DNA of 64,000 nucleotides from Thermoanaerobaculia bacterium (GCA_945787635.1 CALZIK010000089.1:29836-93835), one strand, 5' to 3'; positions 20,375-29,091 are shown, counted from the first letter of the stretch. Notes: generated by a model from the sequence alone, not told the origin. Made by a program: numbers and translations.

Positions 20375-20742
20375 TGTTTCAGGAGCGCCTATCCGACATC
20401 GCCTCGAGGCTCGAGGGCCTGGAGATCGCTGCGTTGGTCGCCTCGGACGGCATCAGCGTCGAGAGCTTTGCAGCCGGGCAGGTGGTCCCGGACGACCTCG
20501 ACGCCGACAACCTCGCGGTCGAGCTGTTGACCCAGCTCAAGGCGCTTTCCGAAAACCGAAGTGAGCTCGGCCTGGGCGAGGTTTCCGAATACTCGGTCAC
20601 TACCGATCGGTTCTCGGTGATGCTCGGGAAGGTAGCCGCAGGCTACTACCTGATGTTTGTCTTGAGCGGCGAGGCCAGTTTCGGTCGCGCCCGGTTCGAG
20701 CTGCGGCGGGCGCCGCTGGTCTTCGAGGATGATCTACTTTAG
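20374..20742 (+). CDS. Roadblock/LC7-domain protein
   Basis: A 122-residue single-domain protein of the roadblock/LC7 (MglB-like) fold. LSDIASRLEGLEIAALVASDGISVES gives the first helix-strand pair and VSEYSVTTDRFSVMLGKVAAGYYLMFVLS gives the central strands. Roadblock proteins bind and regulate small Ras-like GTPases such as MglA, or act as dimeric scaffolds. No GTPase gene is near, but the upstream TPR gene overlaps it (TTGATG junction), suggesting a TPR-roadblock complex. ATG 20374 is preferred over TTG 20371. accB follows after 33 bases. Confidence 0.72.
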   Translation: MFQERLSDIASRLEGLEIAALVASDGISVESFAAGQVVPDDLDADNLAVELLTQLKALSENRSELGLGEVSEYSVTTDRFSVMLGKVAAGYYLMFVLSGEASFGRARFELRRAPLVFEDDLL

Positions 20743-20775
20743 GCGAGAGCTGCCGGCTCTCGGGGAGGCCCGAAC

Positions 20776-21240
20776 GTGACGTTTGAACAGATCAAGGCGC
20801 TGATCGACATTCTTTGCGAGAAGGGCCTACACGAACTCGAGATCGAGCGTTCGGATTTTCGGGTCAAGATCGTTGGCGGTACGCTGTATTCCGAGGCTCC
20901 GGTGCGCTCACCGGTGGTCCAGCAGTCGATCCCGGCCGTCGGCATCGGCGCAGGCTCGACTCCACCGCCGTCGGAAATCGTGACCCCGAAGCAAGGCGAA
21001 CACACGATCATGTCGCCGATAGTGGGCACTTTTTATGCCGCAGCGAGTCCGGATTCCGATTCCTACGTCCAGGTCGGAGACCGTGTGAGCATCGGCCAAG
21101 TCCTGTGCATCGTCGAGGCGATGAAGCTGATGAACGAAATCGAGTCCGACGTCGAGGGGGAGGTGGTGCAGATCGTCCCCGCCAACGCGCAGCCGGTTGA
21201 GTTCGGCGAGCCGCTCTTCGTCATTCGCGTCGAATCTTGA
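20776..21240 (+). CDS. accB: Biotin carboxyl carrier protein of acetyl-CoA carboxylase
   Basis: Carries biotin between the biotin carboxylase and carboxyltransferase subunits in fatty-acid synthesis. The 154 residues show an N-terminal helical part ([31 protein letters not shown]), a Pro/Ser-rich hinge (about 45-75) and a C-terminal biotinyl domain. That domain has [25 protein letters not shown] and the lysine motif EAMKLMNEI, in which Lys is biotinylated. GTG at 20776 has GGGGAGG about eight bases before it. The stop shares one base with the accC ATG, as is usual for accBC operons. Confidence 0.96.
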   Translation: MTFEQIKALIDILCEKGLHELEIERSDFRVKIVGGTLYSEAPVRSPVVQQSIPAVGIGAGSTPPPSEIVTPKQGEHTIMSPIVGTFYAAASPDSDSYVQVGDRVSIGQVLCIVEAMKLMNEIESDVEGEVVQIVPANAQPVEFGEPLFVIRVES

Positions 21241-22604
21241 TGTTCAAGAAGATCCTGATCGCTAATCGCGGCGAGATCGCGTTGCGGGTCATCCAGGCGT
21301 GCCGCGAGCTCGGGATTCGAACCGTGGCGGTGTTCAGTACCGCGGATCGCGACAGCTTGCACGTGACCTACGCGGACGAGGACGTGTGCATCGGGCCCGG
21401 CCCCTCCGCGCAGAGCTATCTGAACATCTCGGCGATCATTTCCGCCGCCGAGATCACCGGCGCCGAGGCCGTGCACCCGGGCTACGGCTTTCTGGCCGAG
21501 AACGCGAGCTTTGCGGACGCGCTCAAGGAGTGCAAGATTCAGTGGATCGGACCCGGCACCGACAGCATGCGGCTGATGGGCAACAAGTCCCAGGCCCGTC
21601 AGACCGCGATCAGAGCGGGAGTGCCGGTTCTGCCAGGCAGCGAGGAGGCCCTCGGGAGCGCGGCCGAGGCGAGAGCCCTCGCTGGGCAGGTCGGCTACCC
21701 GGTGATTCTCAAGGCCTCGGCGGGTGGGGGCGGTCGCGGAATGCGCATCGTTCAAGGGCCGGACGAGCTCGAGCAGCAGCTCCAGACCGCGAGCGAGGAA
21801 GCATCAGCGGCGTTCGGAGACGGAGCGATTTACCTCGAAAAATACCTGGTCGAGCCGAGACATATCGAGTTTCAGATCCTCGGTGATTGCTACGGCAATG
21901 TCATCGAGCTGGGTGAGCGCGAGTGCTCGATTCAAAGGCGCCACCAGAAGCTCCTCGAGGAGGCGCCGTCACCCGCGCTGACCGCGGAGCTGCGACACCA
22001 GATGGGGGAAGCCGCCGTGCGACTTGCGCGCCACGTGAGTTACGAAAACGCCGGCACGATCGAGTTCCTGCTCGACCGCACGGGCCGTTTCTATTTCATG
22101 GAGATGAACACCCGGATTCAAGTCGAGCATCCGGTGACCGAGATGGTGACCGGCGTGGATCTGGTCAAGCAGCAGCTCAGGATCGCGGCGGGCGAGAAGC
22201 TCTCCGTGGCTCCCGGTCTTCACTCACGAGGTCATGCGATCGAGTGCCGGATCAACGCCGAGCACCCGGTGACGTTTCGTCCGTCTCCGGGCAAGATTCT
22301 GACCTTCCACCCTCCCGGTGGCCCCGGTGTGCGGGTCGACACCCACGCCTACGAGGACTACGTCATCCCGCCCTACTACGACTCCCTGGTCGCCAAGCTG
22401 ATCGTCCACGGCGCCGACCGGCAGGAAGCGATTCGGCGAATGGAGCGGGCCCTGGATTTCTTTGTCATCGAGGGCATCGATACCAGCATTCCCCTCCATC
22501 GCGAGATCGTTCGGGACGACCGCTTCCGCATCGGCGATGTCTCCACCCGCTTCATGGAGAGATTCCGCCCGCAAAAAACCAAATCGGCGCCGGTCGGAGC
22601 CTGA
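21240..22604 (+). CDS. accC: Biotin carboxylase subunit of acetyl-CoA carboxylase
   Basis: ATP-dependent carboxylation of biotin on AccB. The 454-residue length is normal. The N-terminal domain begins [18 protein letters not shown] with [14 protein letters not shown]. The ATP-grasp domain has the glycine-rich loop [14 protein letters not shown], and [24 protein letters not shown] and [19 protein letters not shown] hold the ATP and bicarbonate residues. The C-terminal domain has [13 protein letters not shown] and [17 protein letters not shown] 21240 overlaps the accB stop. The carboxyltransferase genes are not in the window. Confidence 0.97.
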   Translation: MFKKILIANRGEIALRVIQACRELGIRTVAVFSTADRDSLHVTYADEDVCIGPGPSAQSYLNISAIISAAEITGAEAVHPGYGFLAENASFADALKECKIQWIGPGTDSMRLMGNKSQARQTAIRAGVPVLPGSEEALGSAAEARALAGQVGYPVILKASAGGGGRGMRIVQGPDELEQQLQTASEEASAAFGDGAIYLEKYLVEPRHIEFQILGDCYGNVIELGERECSIQRRHQKLLEEAPSPALTAELRHQMGEAAVRLARHVSYENAGTIEFLLDRTGRFYFMEMNTRIQVEHPVTEMVTGVDLVKQQLRIAAGEKLSVAPGLHSRGHAIECRINAEHPVTFRPSPGKILTFHPPGGPGVRVDTHAYEDYVIPPYYDSLVAKLIVHGADRQEAIRRMERALDFFVIEGIDTSIPLHREIVRDDRFRIGDVSTRFMERFRPQKTKSAPVGA

Positions 22605-22611
22605 ACATTCG

Positions 22612-23256
22612 ATGTCGACGCTCGGGTTCGGGAACGTGCCCAGAATCTACGCGCTGGCGGACCGGGACGCCCTGGCCGGATCGAGCCTGGTCGAGGCGGT
22701 GAAGCGAATGGCGGCTGGTGGGATTCGCTGGATCCAGATTCGCGCCAAGACCGCTCCGGACCGTTGGCTGGCCGCTGAGCTGGATCGGTGCTGCAAGGAG
22801 TCGGATCGATCCGGGGTGGATCTCTGGATCAACGACCGGCCGGATCTGGGGAGACTGTATCCGGTCCGGGGCGTCCATCTCGGTCAGGGCGACCTGCCTC
22901 CGCGGGTGGCTCGAGAGGTTGTGGGAAAGAGCCTCTGGATCGGTTGGTCGGCACACGACGATGGGCAGGTCGAAGATGCGGATGCCGACCCGGCTGTCGA
23001 TGTGGTGGCGATCGGCCCGGTCTTCTCGACCACCGGCAAGCGCAGCCCGGAGCCCGTGGTCGGACTCGACGGAGTCCACCGCGCCAGGTCGCTCACCGCG
23101 AAGCCGCTGGTGGCGATCGGCGGGATCGACGAGAGCAATCTCGGTTCGGTACTGGCGGCGGGCGCCGACTCGGTCGCAATGCTGGGCGCGGTCTGCCGGG
23201 GTGAGATCGAGAGCAACTGCCGCAGGCTCGTGGAGCTCGCCGAGGAAAGCGTATGA
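22612..23256 (+). CDS. thiE: Thiamine-phosphate synthase family protein
   Basis: Predicted to join hydroxymethylpyrimidine diphosphate and thiazole phosphate to thiamine phosphate. ATG 22612 gives 214 residues of TIM-barrel ThiE/TenI type. IRWIQIRAKTA holds the diphosphate-binding Arg/Lys and LWINDRPDLG the metal-site Asp. VHLGQGDLPPRVA, IGWSAHDDGQVEDA and VVAIGPVFSTTGKR follow, and PLVAIGGIDESNL provides the phosphate-binding GGI. The usual STHS motif is replaced by SAHD, a mild departure that leaves TenI-like function possible. It begins seven bases after accC and overlaps the transporter gene by four bases. Confidence 0.85.
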   Translation: MSTLGFGNVPRIYALADRDALAGSSLVEAVKRMAAGGIRWIQIRAKTAPDRWLAAELDRCCKESDRSGVDLWINDRPDLGRLYPVRGVHLGQGDLPPRVAREVVGKSLWIGWSAHDDGQVEDADADPAVDVVAIGPVFSTTGKRSPEPVVGLDGVHRARSLTAKPLVAIGGIDESNLGSVLAAGADSVAMLGAVCRGEIESNCRRLVELAEESV

Positions 23257-24695
23257 GCGAGACCTTTTCATCCCGCTGGGGACTGATCCTCGCGACCCTC
23301 GGCATGGCCGTGGGCACCGGCAACATCTGGCGCTTCCCGAGAATCGTCGCGACCAACGGCGGCGGCAGCTTCCTGGTCGCCTGGGTGGTTTTCCTGCTGA
23401 TCTGGTCGGTGCCCTTGATGATCGTGGAGTTCTCGTTCGGCAAGAAGGCGCGGCTGGGCACGGTGGGCGCCTTTCGGGTGTTCGGTGGTCCCAAAGCGGG
23501 CTGGATGGGCGGTTGGGCGGCGTTGTGCGCGACCGCGATCGCTTTTTACTACTCGGTGGTCGCCGGCTGGTGCCTACGGTACTTCTGGGCGTCGCTCGTC
23601 GGAGAGCTCGGCTCTACCGATTCGCTGGCGTTTTGGGAGGCCTACGCCGGGACCGGGCAGTCATTTTTGACTCACGCGATCGCGCTCGGCATCGCGCTGG
23701 TCGTCGTGTGGTTCGGCGTCAGAGGCATCGAGCGCGTGGCCAAAGTGCTGATTCCGAGCTTGGTCGTTCTGGTGATCGCCCTGGCGATCCGCGCGGTTAC
23801 CCTTCCGGGAGCGATCGCCGGCCTCGAGTTCTTGTTCCGGCCGGACTGGAGCGCGCTCGGAAACGTCAACATCTGGCTTCAGGCCCTCACCCAAAATGCC
23901 TGGGACACGGGCGCCGGATGGGGCTTGATCCTGACCTACGCCATCTACATGAAGGCCAAGGAGGACGTGCCACTGAACGCCTTCTTGATCGGCTTTGGCA
24001 ACAACTCGATGTCCTTGCTGGCGGGCATCATGGTGTTGTGCACGGTTTTTGCCATCAACCCCGGCGCGCGCGACGAGATTGTCGGGGCGGGCAACGAAGG
24101 CCTCACCTTCATCTGGATGCCTCAGCTTTTCAACCAGATGCCGGCCGGCGGCTTTTTCATGTGCCTATTTTTCCTGGCGCTGTCGTTTGCGGCGCTGACC
24201 AGCCTGATCTCGATGATCGAGCTGATCACCAGGATCTTCATCGATGCCGGCTTTACCCGAAAGAAGGCGCTGGTCGCGGTCGGCATGGCGGCTCTTTGGT
24301 TCGGCGCGCCGTCGGCCTTCTCGCTCGATTTTCTCCACAATCAGGACTGGGTCTGGGGCGTCGGACTGATGGTCTCGGGCTTCTTTTTCGCTTTCGCCGC
24401 GCGCAAGTACGGCGTCGAGAAAATTCGCAGAGAAATCGTCAACGCCGAGGGCTGCGATCTGAAAGTCGGGCGATGGTGGAACTTCATCATTTCGGTCGTG
24501 GTTCCGATCGAAGCGGTGGTGCTGACGGTCTGGTGGCTCTGGGAAGCGCGCGGCTGGGACCCCGAGGGCTGGCTCGACCCATTCGGATCGGCGACGGTAG
24601 GCACCGTCCTGGTGCAGTTCGCCATCGCGCTGGTCGGTCTGATTCTTCTGGACCGGTGGCTTGTTGCCCGCCGTGCGGAAAGCCGGGAGGCCTAG
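23253..24695 (+). CDS. Sodium-dependent transporter, NSS/SNF family
   Basis: Inner-membrane Na+-coupled symporter of the LeuT fold. The 480 residues begin SSRWGLILATLGMAVGTGNIWRFP, the family signature with the unwound TM1 (Na+ and substrate site). NGGGSFLVAWVVFLLIW and later SLLAGIMVLCTVFAIN, LSFAALTSLISMIELITRIF and WWNFIISVVVPIEAVVL trace about 12 helices. Bacterial NSS members carry amino acids; the partner gene immediately downstream is of the MetS type, pointing to methionine, alanine or another neutral amino acid. The ATG overlaps the thiE stop. Confidence 0.94.
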   Translation: MSETFSSRWGLILATLGMAVGTGNIWRFPRIVATNGGGSFLVAWVVFLLIWSVPLMIVEFSFGKKARLGTVGAFRVFGGPKAGWMGGWAALCATAIAFYYSVVAGWCLRYFWASLVGELGSTDSLAFWEAYAGTGQSFLTHAIALGIALVVVWFGVRGIERVAKVLIPSLVVLVIALAIRAVTLPGAIAGLEFLFRPDWSALGNVNIWLQALTQNAWDTGAGWGLILTYAIYMKAKEDVPLNAFLIGFGNNSMSLLAGIMVLCTVFAINPGARDEIVGAGNEGLTFIWMPQLFNQMPAGGFFMCLFFLALSFAALTSLISMIELITRIFIDAGFTRKKALVAVGMAALWFGAPSAFSLDFLHNQDWVWGVGLMVSGFFFAFAARKYGVEKIRREIVNAEGCDLKVGRWWNFIISVVVPIEAVVLTVWWLWEARGWDPEGWLDPFGSATVGTVLVQFAIALVGLILLDRWLVARRAESREA

Positions 24696-24696
24696 A

Positions 24697-24810
24697 TTGA
24701 GCGGTAGCGCGATCGTCTTCATGATTCTCGTCTGTGGCCTGGTCTGGGGAGGTTTCATCGGGCTGCTGCTTCGAGCCGTGCGAAAGGAGGGCCGAAAGGC
24801 CGAATCTTGA
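24697..24810 (+). CDS. MetS-like small subunit of the NSS transporter (37 aa)
   Basis: A TTG codon one base after the transporter stop, preceded by GGGAGG at six bases, opens a 37-residue protein starting MSGSAIVFMILVCGLVWGG. It has one transmembrane helix, a central WGG and a basic tail (RAVRKEGRKAES). This matches the methionine/alanine-import NSS small-subunit family (MetS of Corynebacterium): a few residues, one helix with VWGG, and a short charged C-terminus. Position and spacing support a dedicated subunit of the transporter at 23253. It is short enough to be overlooked by automatic gene callers. Confidence 0.8.
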   Translation: MSGSAIVFMILVCGLVWGGFIGLLLRAVRKEGRKAES

Positions 24811-24856
24811 GCTGCGGCCGCGAAGCGTGGGCGCCCAGCCGGACCCGGCCGGGATC

Positions 24857-25408
24857 GTGAAACTCTTCCTGACCGGCTTCATGGGAGCCGGCAAGTCAGC
24901 GGTCGGTTCTCAGTTGGCCAAGAAGCTGGGAGTGGAGTTCGTTGATCTGGATGCAGCGGTCGAGGGCGAGGCGAACATGTCCGTGGCCGGTCTCTTCGAA
25001 GCCCGCGGCGAGGAGCACTTTCGGCAGCTCGAGCACGAGGTGCTGTGCGTGTTGAGCGCCGACCCTCGGGAACTGGTGATCGCCACCGGTGGCGGCACGC
25101 CGACCTTCGCGCGCAACGTAGAGCTGATGCGAACCCATGGGACTGCGGTCTGGCTCGACCCCCCGTTCGATTCGATTCTGGCGCGGCTCGACGACAAGGG
25201 GCGCCGCCAGCGGCCTCTGTTCCTTTCGAGTACCCAGGCACGGGAGCTGTTTCGGGTTCGCCGAAGTGCGTACGCCACCGCGGACGTCCACGTCCGTCCC
25301 GGCGGAGATGAGGCTCCGGAGGAAACCGTCCTGAAGATCTTGGCGGCGGTGGGCGCTCTGTCTCCCCGAGCCGGCATTGCCGAGCCCGGCGGTCCGGTGC
25401 AGTCATGA
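24857..25408 (+). CDS. aroK: Shikimate kinase
   Basis: Phosphorylates shikimate at the 3-position in the chorismate pathway. GTG 24857 gives 183 residues starting just before the Walker A loop (VKLFLTGFMGAGKSAVG). An in-frame opening from 24734 overlaps the small transporter subunit and adds no homologous residues. FVDLDAAVEGEANMSVAGLFEARGEEHFRQLE gives the Asp and Arg of the shikimate site. VIATGGGTPTF is the GGG motif, and DDKGRRQRPLF carries the lid Arg. The stop overlaps the ATG of the phosphoesterase gene. Confidence 0.9.
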   Translation: MKLFLTGFMGAGKSAVGSQLAKKLGVEFVDLDAAVEGEANMSVAGLFEARGEEHFRQLEHEVLCVLSADPRELVIATGGGTPTFARNVELMRTHGTAVWLDPPFDSILARLDDKGRRQRPLFLSSTQARELFRVRRSAYATADVHVRPGGDEAPEETVLKILAAVGALSPRAGIAEPGGPVQS

Positions 25409-26148
25409 AGTACCTGATTCTGACCGACATCCACGGCAACTCGGACGCTCTGGAAGCCGTTCTGGAGGATGTGTCAGACGAGGGCATCGAATCGGTTCTG
25501 GTTCTCGGGGACCTGGTCGGCTACGGCGCGGGGCCGAACGAAGTGATCGAAACCCTGCTGACGCTGCCTCAACCGACGGTCGTGGTTCGCGGCAATCACG
25601 ACAAGGTAGTCGCGACGCCGCTCGAGGACGCGCACTTCAACGCCATCGCCCGGGCCGCGGTTCGTTGGACGGCCGCGCAGCTTTCCCCGTCGAATCTCGA
25701 GTACCTTCACGAACTGCCCCAGGGGCCCCTGGAGGTCGAGCCGGGCCTCTTCGTGTGTCACGGGTCGCCGGTGGACGAAGACGAGTATCTGCTCAGCCTG
25801 GATGGCGCCTCCTTTGCCTTCTCGGTCCACCCGGGGCGCCGCATCTTTTTCGGCCACACTCACATTCCGACGCTATTCGCTTCGGACCGGGGCGGCCTGT
25901 CGTCGATTGAGCTGGATGGGGACGCGGAGACGATTCCCCTGACCGGGAAGAGAAGGTATCTCGCAAACCCCGGATCGGTCGGACAGCCCCGAGATCGCGA
26001 TCCGCGGGCCGCGTATTTCATCTACGACTCCGAGACCGACAGGCTCGACTGGCGCCGGTGCGCCTACGCCATCGAAAGAGCCCAGCGGCGGATTCTGGAT
26101 GCCGGCCTCCCGGAGATCCTGGCTCATCGGCTCGCGGTGGGGATCTGA
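25405..26148 (+). CDS. Metallophosphoesterase of the YfcE/MJ0936-like group
   Basis: Predicted two-metal phosphoesterase. The 247 residues hold the calcineurin-like motifs in order: LILTDIHGNSDAL (D-x-H), VLGDLVGYGAGPNEV (GDLVGYG), VVRGNHDKVV (GNHD), LFVCHGSPVD (H) and IFFGHTHIPTLFA (GHTH). FLANPGSVGQPRD-type sequence (LANPGSVGQPRDRDPRAAYFIY) is shared with bacterial phosphodiesterases of the Metallophos_2 type. All metal ligands are present. Substrate unknown. It overlaps aroK by four bases and is followed 10 bases later by a lipoprotein gene. Confidence 0.9.
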   Translation: MKYLILTDIHGNSDALEAVLEDVSDEGIESVLVLGDLVGYGAGPNEVIETLLTLPQPTVVVRGNHDKVVATPLEDAHFNAIARAAVRWTAAQLSPSNLEYLHELPQGPLEVEPGLFVCHGSPVDEDEYLLSLDGASFAFSVHPGRRIFFGHTHIPTLFASDRGGLSSIELDGDAETIPLTGKRRYLANPGSVGQPRDRDPRAAYFIYDSETDRLDWRRCAYAIERAQRRILDAGLPEILAHRLAVGI

Positions 26149-26158
26149 GCTGGGCGGC

Positions 26159-28210
26159 ATGCGAGCGCTGGCCGGCCTGACTCTCTGCGGTCTGCTGGCG
26201 GCCGGCTGTACGAGCCAGCCCTCGCGCCAATCCGAGCCGACACCGGCAGCCAAGGTGCTGCAGGAAGATGATGCGTCCGCGCTCCTTCTGCTGATGACGG
26301 ATCAACTGCTGTTCGAGCCCTTCGGAGTGCGTGAGATCTTTCGAGAACGCCCCGAGTTTCACGAGGAGTTGGCCTTCGCCATGGGACGGATTGGCGATCC
26401 GCGGGCACTCGGCTACCTCGAGTCCCTGTTGGCCGATCAGGTGGTCGAGGTGCGGCGCGCCGCGGCCTTCGCTCTCGGGCTGGTAGCGGACCGGCGCGCC
26501 TATCCGGCGCTCGTCGGCGCCCTCGTGGATCGGGATCGGGAGGTCGCCCGGCTGGCGGTGGACGCCCTGGTTCGGCTCGAGTCGCCTCTTCGTCAAGTCC
26601 TGCCGGCTCTCGAGGGCTTGCCGGCAGACGAACGATGGTGGCGGTTACTGCCGTCTCTGTTCCGCTTCGCGCCGGACGACATCCACCAGGTGGAGGGCGA
26701 GCTCTCGATCGAGACCAGCGGAAAGCTGGCACCCGAGCTGGAGCGCTGGCTGCTTTTCGCCCTCGCGCGCGGCGGCGACGAGCGGGGTCTACCGGCCCTT
26801 CGCAGAGCGCTCGAGCACTCCGATCCCTGGATGCGAGGCTGGTCGGCCCGCGCTCTGGGCAGGATCGGGGATTCGGGCGACCTGGCCCTCCTGACGCCGC
26901 TTCTCGAGGCCGACGATGCGGGGGTGGTCGTTCAGGCCTTGCGAGCGGGTTCTGCGCTCGTAGACTCGGGCAGAGCGGCGGCTCCAGGCGACTGGCTCGA
27001 CCCGCTCCTGGGATTGGCACACGACGATCGATCCTGGGTGCGCCTTACCGCGGTGGAGGTCGCGGGCGCCTGGCCTCCTTCCGAGCCGCTCGCCGCGCGC
27101 CTGCGCACCCTGGCGGCGGGGCAGGATCGCCTCGCCGAGTTGGCTCTCGCGGCGCTCGCTCGTTCCGGAGATCCGGAAGGCGAGCAACTGATCGCACGTG
27201 CCGTGTCGTCGCAGCAGCCCTCGATCCGCCGCGCAGCGATCGCAGCCGCGGGACACGCGGGTCTCCAACGGGTAATAGAGCGGCTCGCCGCGGACGCCGA
27301 GCCATCGGTCCGGATCGCGGCTCTCACGGCGCTGCTCGAGGACGAACGACCGGTCGTTTCGACCGCCGTTCGAGAGGCGCTTCTGGATCCGGATCCGGGC
27401 GTCCGTGCCGTCGCCCTGGACTGGCTGGCCTCGAACCCGGTGGCGCCGCTCGACGAGCTCCTCCTCGCCCTATCCGACGCCGGGGAGTCCCGGTTGCCGG
27501 ATCTTAAGGTCAACGGCGCGGCGGCGCTCGCGGAGCGGGCGGCAGCCGAGCCGCTCGAGCGAGGCGCGATCGTGGCGGCGCTCGAGCGACTGGCGCGAGA
27601 TTCGGAGTATTTGGTCCGCCGCGCCGCCGGACGAGCTCTCGAGCGGCTCGACCGGCAGGCCGTTCCCCTGGGAACCGTGACCACCAGCCGGAAGATGCGG
27701 GCGTATCGGTCGATCATCGAGTCGACCCGCGCCAACCGCTTTGTCGAGATCGAGATCGCGTCCGGGCGGATCGTCTTGGAGCTCGAGTGTCCGATCGCGC
27801 CATTGACCTGCTTGAGCTTCTTGCAGTTGGCTCGGGCGGGCTTCTACGACGGGCTTCGGTTCCATCGCGTGATTCCGGACTTCGTCGTCCAGGGCGGAGA
27901 TCCGCGTGGGGACGGGTGGGGCGGTCCGGGATTCTCGCTGCGCGATGAGAACAGCCCGACTCACTACGAGCGCGGCGTGGTCGGTATGGCCCGCTCGGAC
28001 ACCCACACCGCCGGCAGTCAGTTCTTCGTGACTCTCAGCCGGCAGCCTCACTTGACCGGCCGTTACACCGCGTTCGGCCGGGTGATAGCCGGCGACGAGC
28101 TCCTCGACGCGATCGAGCAGGGCGACGCGATCGTCCGGATCCGGGAGCTCGAGGAGCCGCCCGCCGGGAGAGCCTCGGCACCGAGTGGCTACGGTAGACT
28201 TCCGCGGTGA
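26159..28210 (+). CDS. Lipoprotein fusing HEAT repeats to a cyclophilin peptidyl-prolyl isomerase
   Basis: The ATG at 26159 gives 683 residues starting with a lipoprotein signal (MRALAGLTLCGLLAAGC, Cys17). About residues 60-500 form HEAT/PBS-lyase-like repeats, such as IGDPRALGYLESLLADQVVEVRRAAAFALG and LARSGDPEGEQLIARAVSSQQPSIRRAAIAAAG. The C-terminal cyclophilin (about 515-683) has FHRVIPDFVVQGGDPRGDGWGGPGF, MARSDTHTAGSQFFVTLS and LTGRYTAFGRV. The catalytic Arg/Phe/Gln are present, and the usual cyclosporin-site Trp is Tyr. It is probably a periplasmic folding factor with a helical clamp. A Trx-like lipoprotein overlaps its end by four bases. Confidence 0.9.
   Translation: MRALAGLTLCGLLAAGCTSQPSRQSEPTPAAKVLQEDDASALLLLMTDQLLFEPFGVREIFRERPEFHEELAFAMGRIGDPRALGYLESLLADQVVEVRRAAAFALGLVADRRAYPALVGALVDRDREVARLAVDALVRLESPLRQVLPALEGLPADERWWRLLPSLFRFAPDDIHQVEGELSIETSGKLAPELERWLLFALARGGDERGLPALRRALEHSDPWMRGWSARALGRIGDSGDLALLTPLLEADDAGVVVQALRAGSALVDSGRAAAPGDWLDPLLGLAHDDRSWVRLTAVEVAGAWPPSEPLAARLRTLAAGQDRLAELALAALARSGDPEGEQLIARAVSSQQPSIRRAAIAAAGHAGLQRVIERLAADAEPSVRIAALTALLEDERPVVSTAVREALLDPDPGVRAVALDWLASNPVAPLDELLLALSDAGESRLPDLKVNGAAALAERAAAEPLERGAIVAALERLARDSEYLVRRAAGRALERLDRQAVPLGTVTTSRKMRAYRSIIESTRANRFVEIEIASGRIVLELECPIAPLTCLSFLQLARAGFYDGLRFHRVIPDFVVQGGDPRGDGWGGPGFSLRDENSPTHYERGVVGMARSDTHTAGSQFFVTLSRQPHLTGRYTAFGRVIAGDELLDAIEQGDAIVRIRELEEPPAGRASAPSGYGRLPR
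28195..28200 (+). promoter_or_regulatory. Putative -10 box close to the start of the thioredoxin-like gene
   Basis: TAGACT lies six bases before the GTG at 28207, inside the end of the cyclophilin gene. If active it would produce a leaderless mRNA, giving the thioredoxin-like gene expression beyond read-through. Recurrence of TAGACT near other starts (30325, 41971) makes it worth marking. Confidence 0.3.
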
Positions 28211-28821
28211 CCAGGGTCCGGCACCGGAGACACGGAATCGAAGCGCTGCTGCTCGGTGGCCTGAGCCTGCTTGTCCTGTGCGGATGGCTCGCGGGGTGCG
28301 CATCGGGCGGGCCCTCAAACGTCCCGGCGGCAGCGAGTCTCGAGCCCGACCCGATCCTGGGCGTCACCGACCGGGAAGAGATTCTCGAGTACGTGCCCGA
28401 TTGGGTCGGTGAGCTGGTCCGGGCGGAGCCGGACATCGTGGCCGCCCAGCGGCTTGCGAACCCGGCTCCCGAAGTCGAGGTGAACGTCTTTTTCGGATCC
28501 TGGTGCTCGGATAGCCGGCGCGAGCTCGCGCGGCTCTGGCGTGCGCTCGAGACAACCGGCGGTGAGGCCGGCTTTCGGATTCGCTACATCGGCGTGGATC
28601 GGGCAAAGCAAGAGCCGGCCGATCTGGTCGCGGGAAAAGAGATCCTCTATGTCCCGACTCTCATCGTCTCTCGAGCCGGGACCGAGACCGGGCGGATCGT
28701 CGAGAGCGCGCCAGGCGGAGTCGAAGCCGATCTGGCCGACCTGGTCGCGGGCGACGTGACCGGCTGGCTCTCCGGCCGGGACGATCTTGGATCGCCGGAA
28801 GCGGCCGCCGACTTGCGATGA
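28207..28821 (+). CDS. Thioredoxin-like lipoprotein lacking the second active-site cysteine
   Basis: Exported 204-residue protein with lipobox LAGC (C31) after a long N-region. The mature part contains a thioredoxin-like core. VNVFFGSWCSDSRRELARLW is the strand and active-site helix, and EILYVPTLIVSRAGTETGRIVES includes the cis-Pro and the C-terminal strands. The active site is C-S-D-S, so the second Cys is Ser and disulfide exchange by the usual mechanism is unlikely; a monothiol or structural role is possible. The gene overlaps the HEAT-cyclophilin gene by four bases, suggesting a folding-related pair at the envelope. Confidence 0.78.
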   Translation: MTRVRHRRHGIEALLLGGLSLLVLCGWLAGCASGGPSNVPAAASLEPDPILGVTDREEILEYVPDWVGELVRAEPDIVAAQRLANPAPEVEVNVFFGSWCSDSRRELARLWRALETTGGEAGFRIRYIGVDRAKQEPADLVAGKEILYVPTLIVSRAGTETGRIVESAPGGVEADLADLVAGDVTGWLSGRDDLGSPEAAADLR

Positions 28822-28856
28822 GGATCGGCTGCGGCGGTTCCGGCGAGAGCGGATAG

Positions 28857-29015
28857 ATGCGGACTCTGGGTTGGGTTCTCCAATTCCTGGCCCTGGTCGT
28901 CGTAGGCACCGCACTTTTAGTGGGCCTTTTCCAGGACGCCGTGCGGACCGAGATCGGCATGCTGGCGGTGGGCGGATTCATGTTCCTGGTCGGCCGAAAG
29001 CTCAATCGGCGCTAG
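28857..29015 (+). CDS. Small membrane protein (52 aa)
   Basis: Unrecognised short protein. ATG 28857 gives 52 residues beginning MRTLGWVLQFLALVVVG with two predicted transmembrane helices (about 5-25 and 31-46) separated by FQDAVRTEIGM, ending in a basic KLNRR. The end GGFMFLVGRKLNRR resembles small uncharacterised membrane proteins found beside cytochrome or envelope genes in many bacteria. It lies between the Trx-like gene and the sigma-factor gene. Codon usage looks like that of the neighbours. Confidence rests on its membrane character and length. Confidence 0.6.
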   Translation: MRTLGWVLQFLALVVVGTALLVGLFQDAVRTEIGMLAVGGFMFLVGRKLNRR

Positions 29016-29091
29016 TGGTTTCCAGGGCTGATTTCGACACCGAGACGCGCTTCGTAATCTGCAACTTTTGCTAGAGGGCCTCGTACCACCT

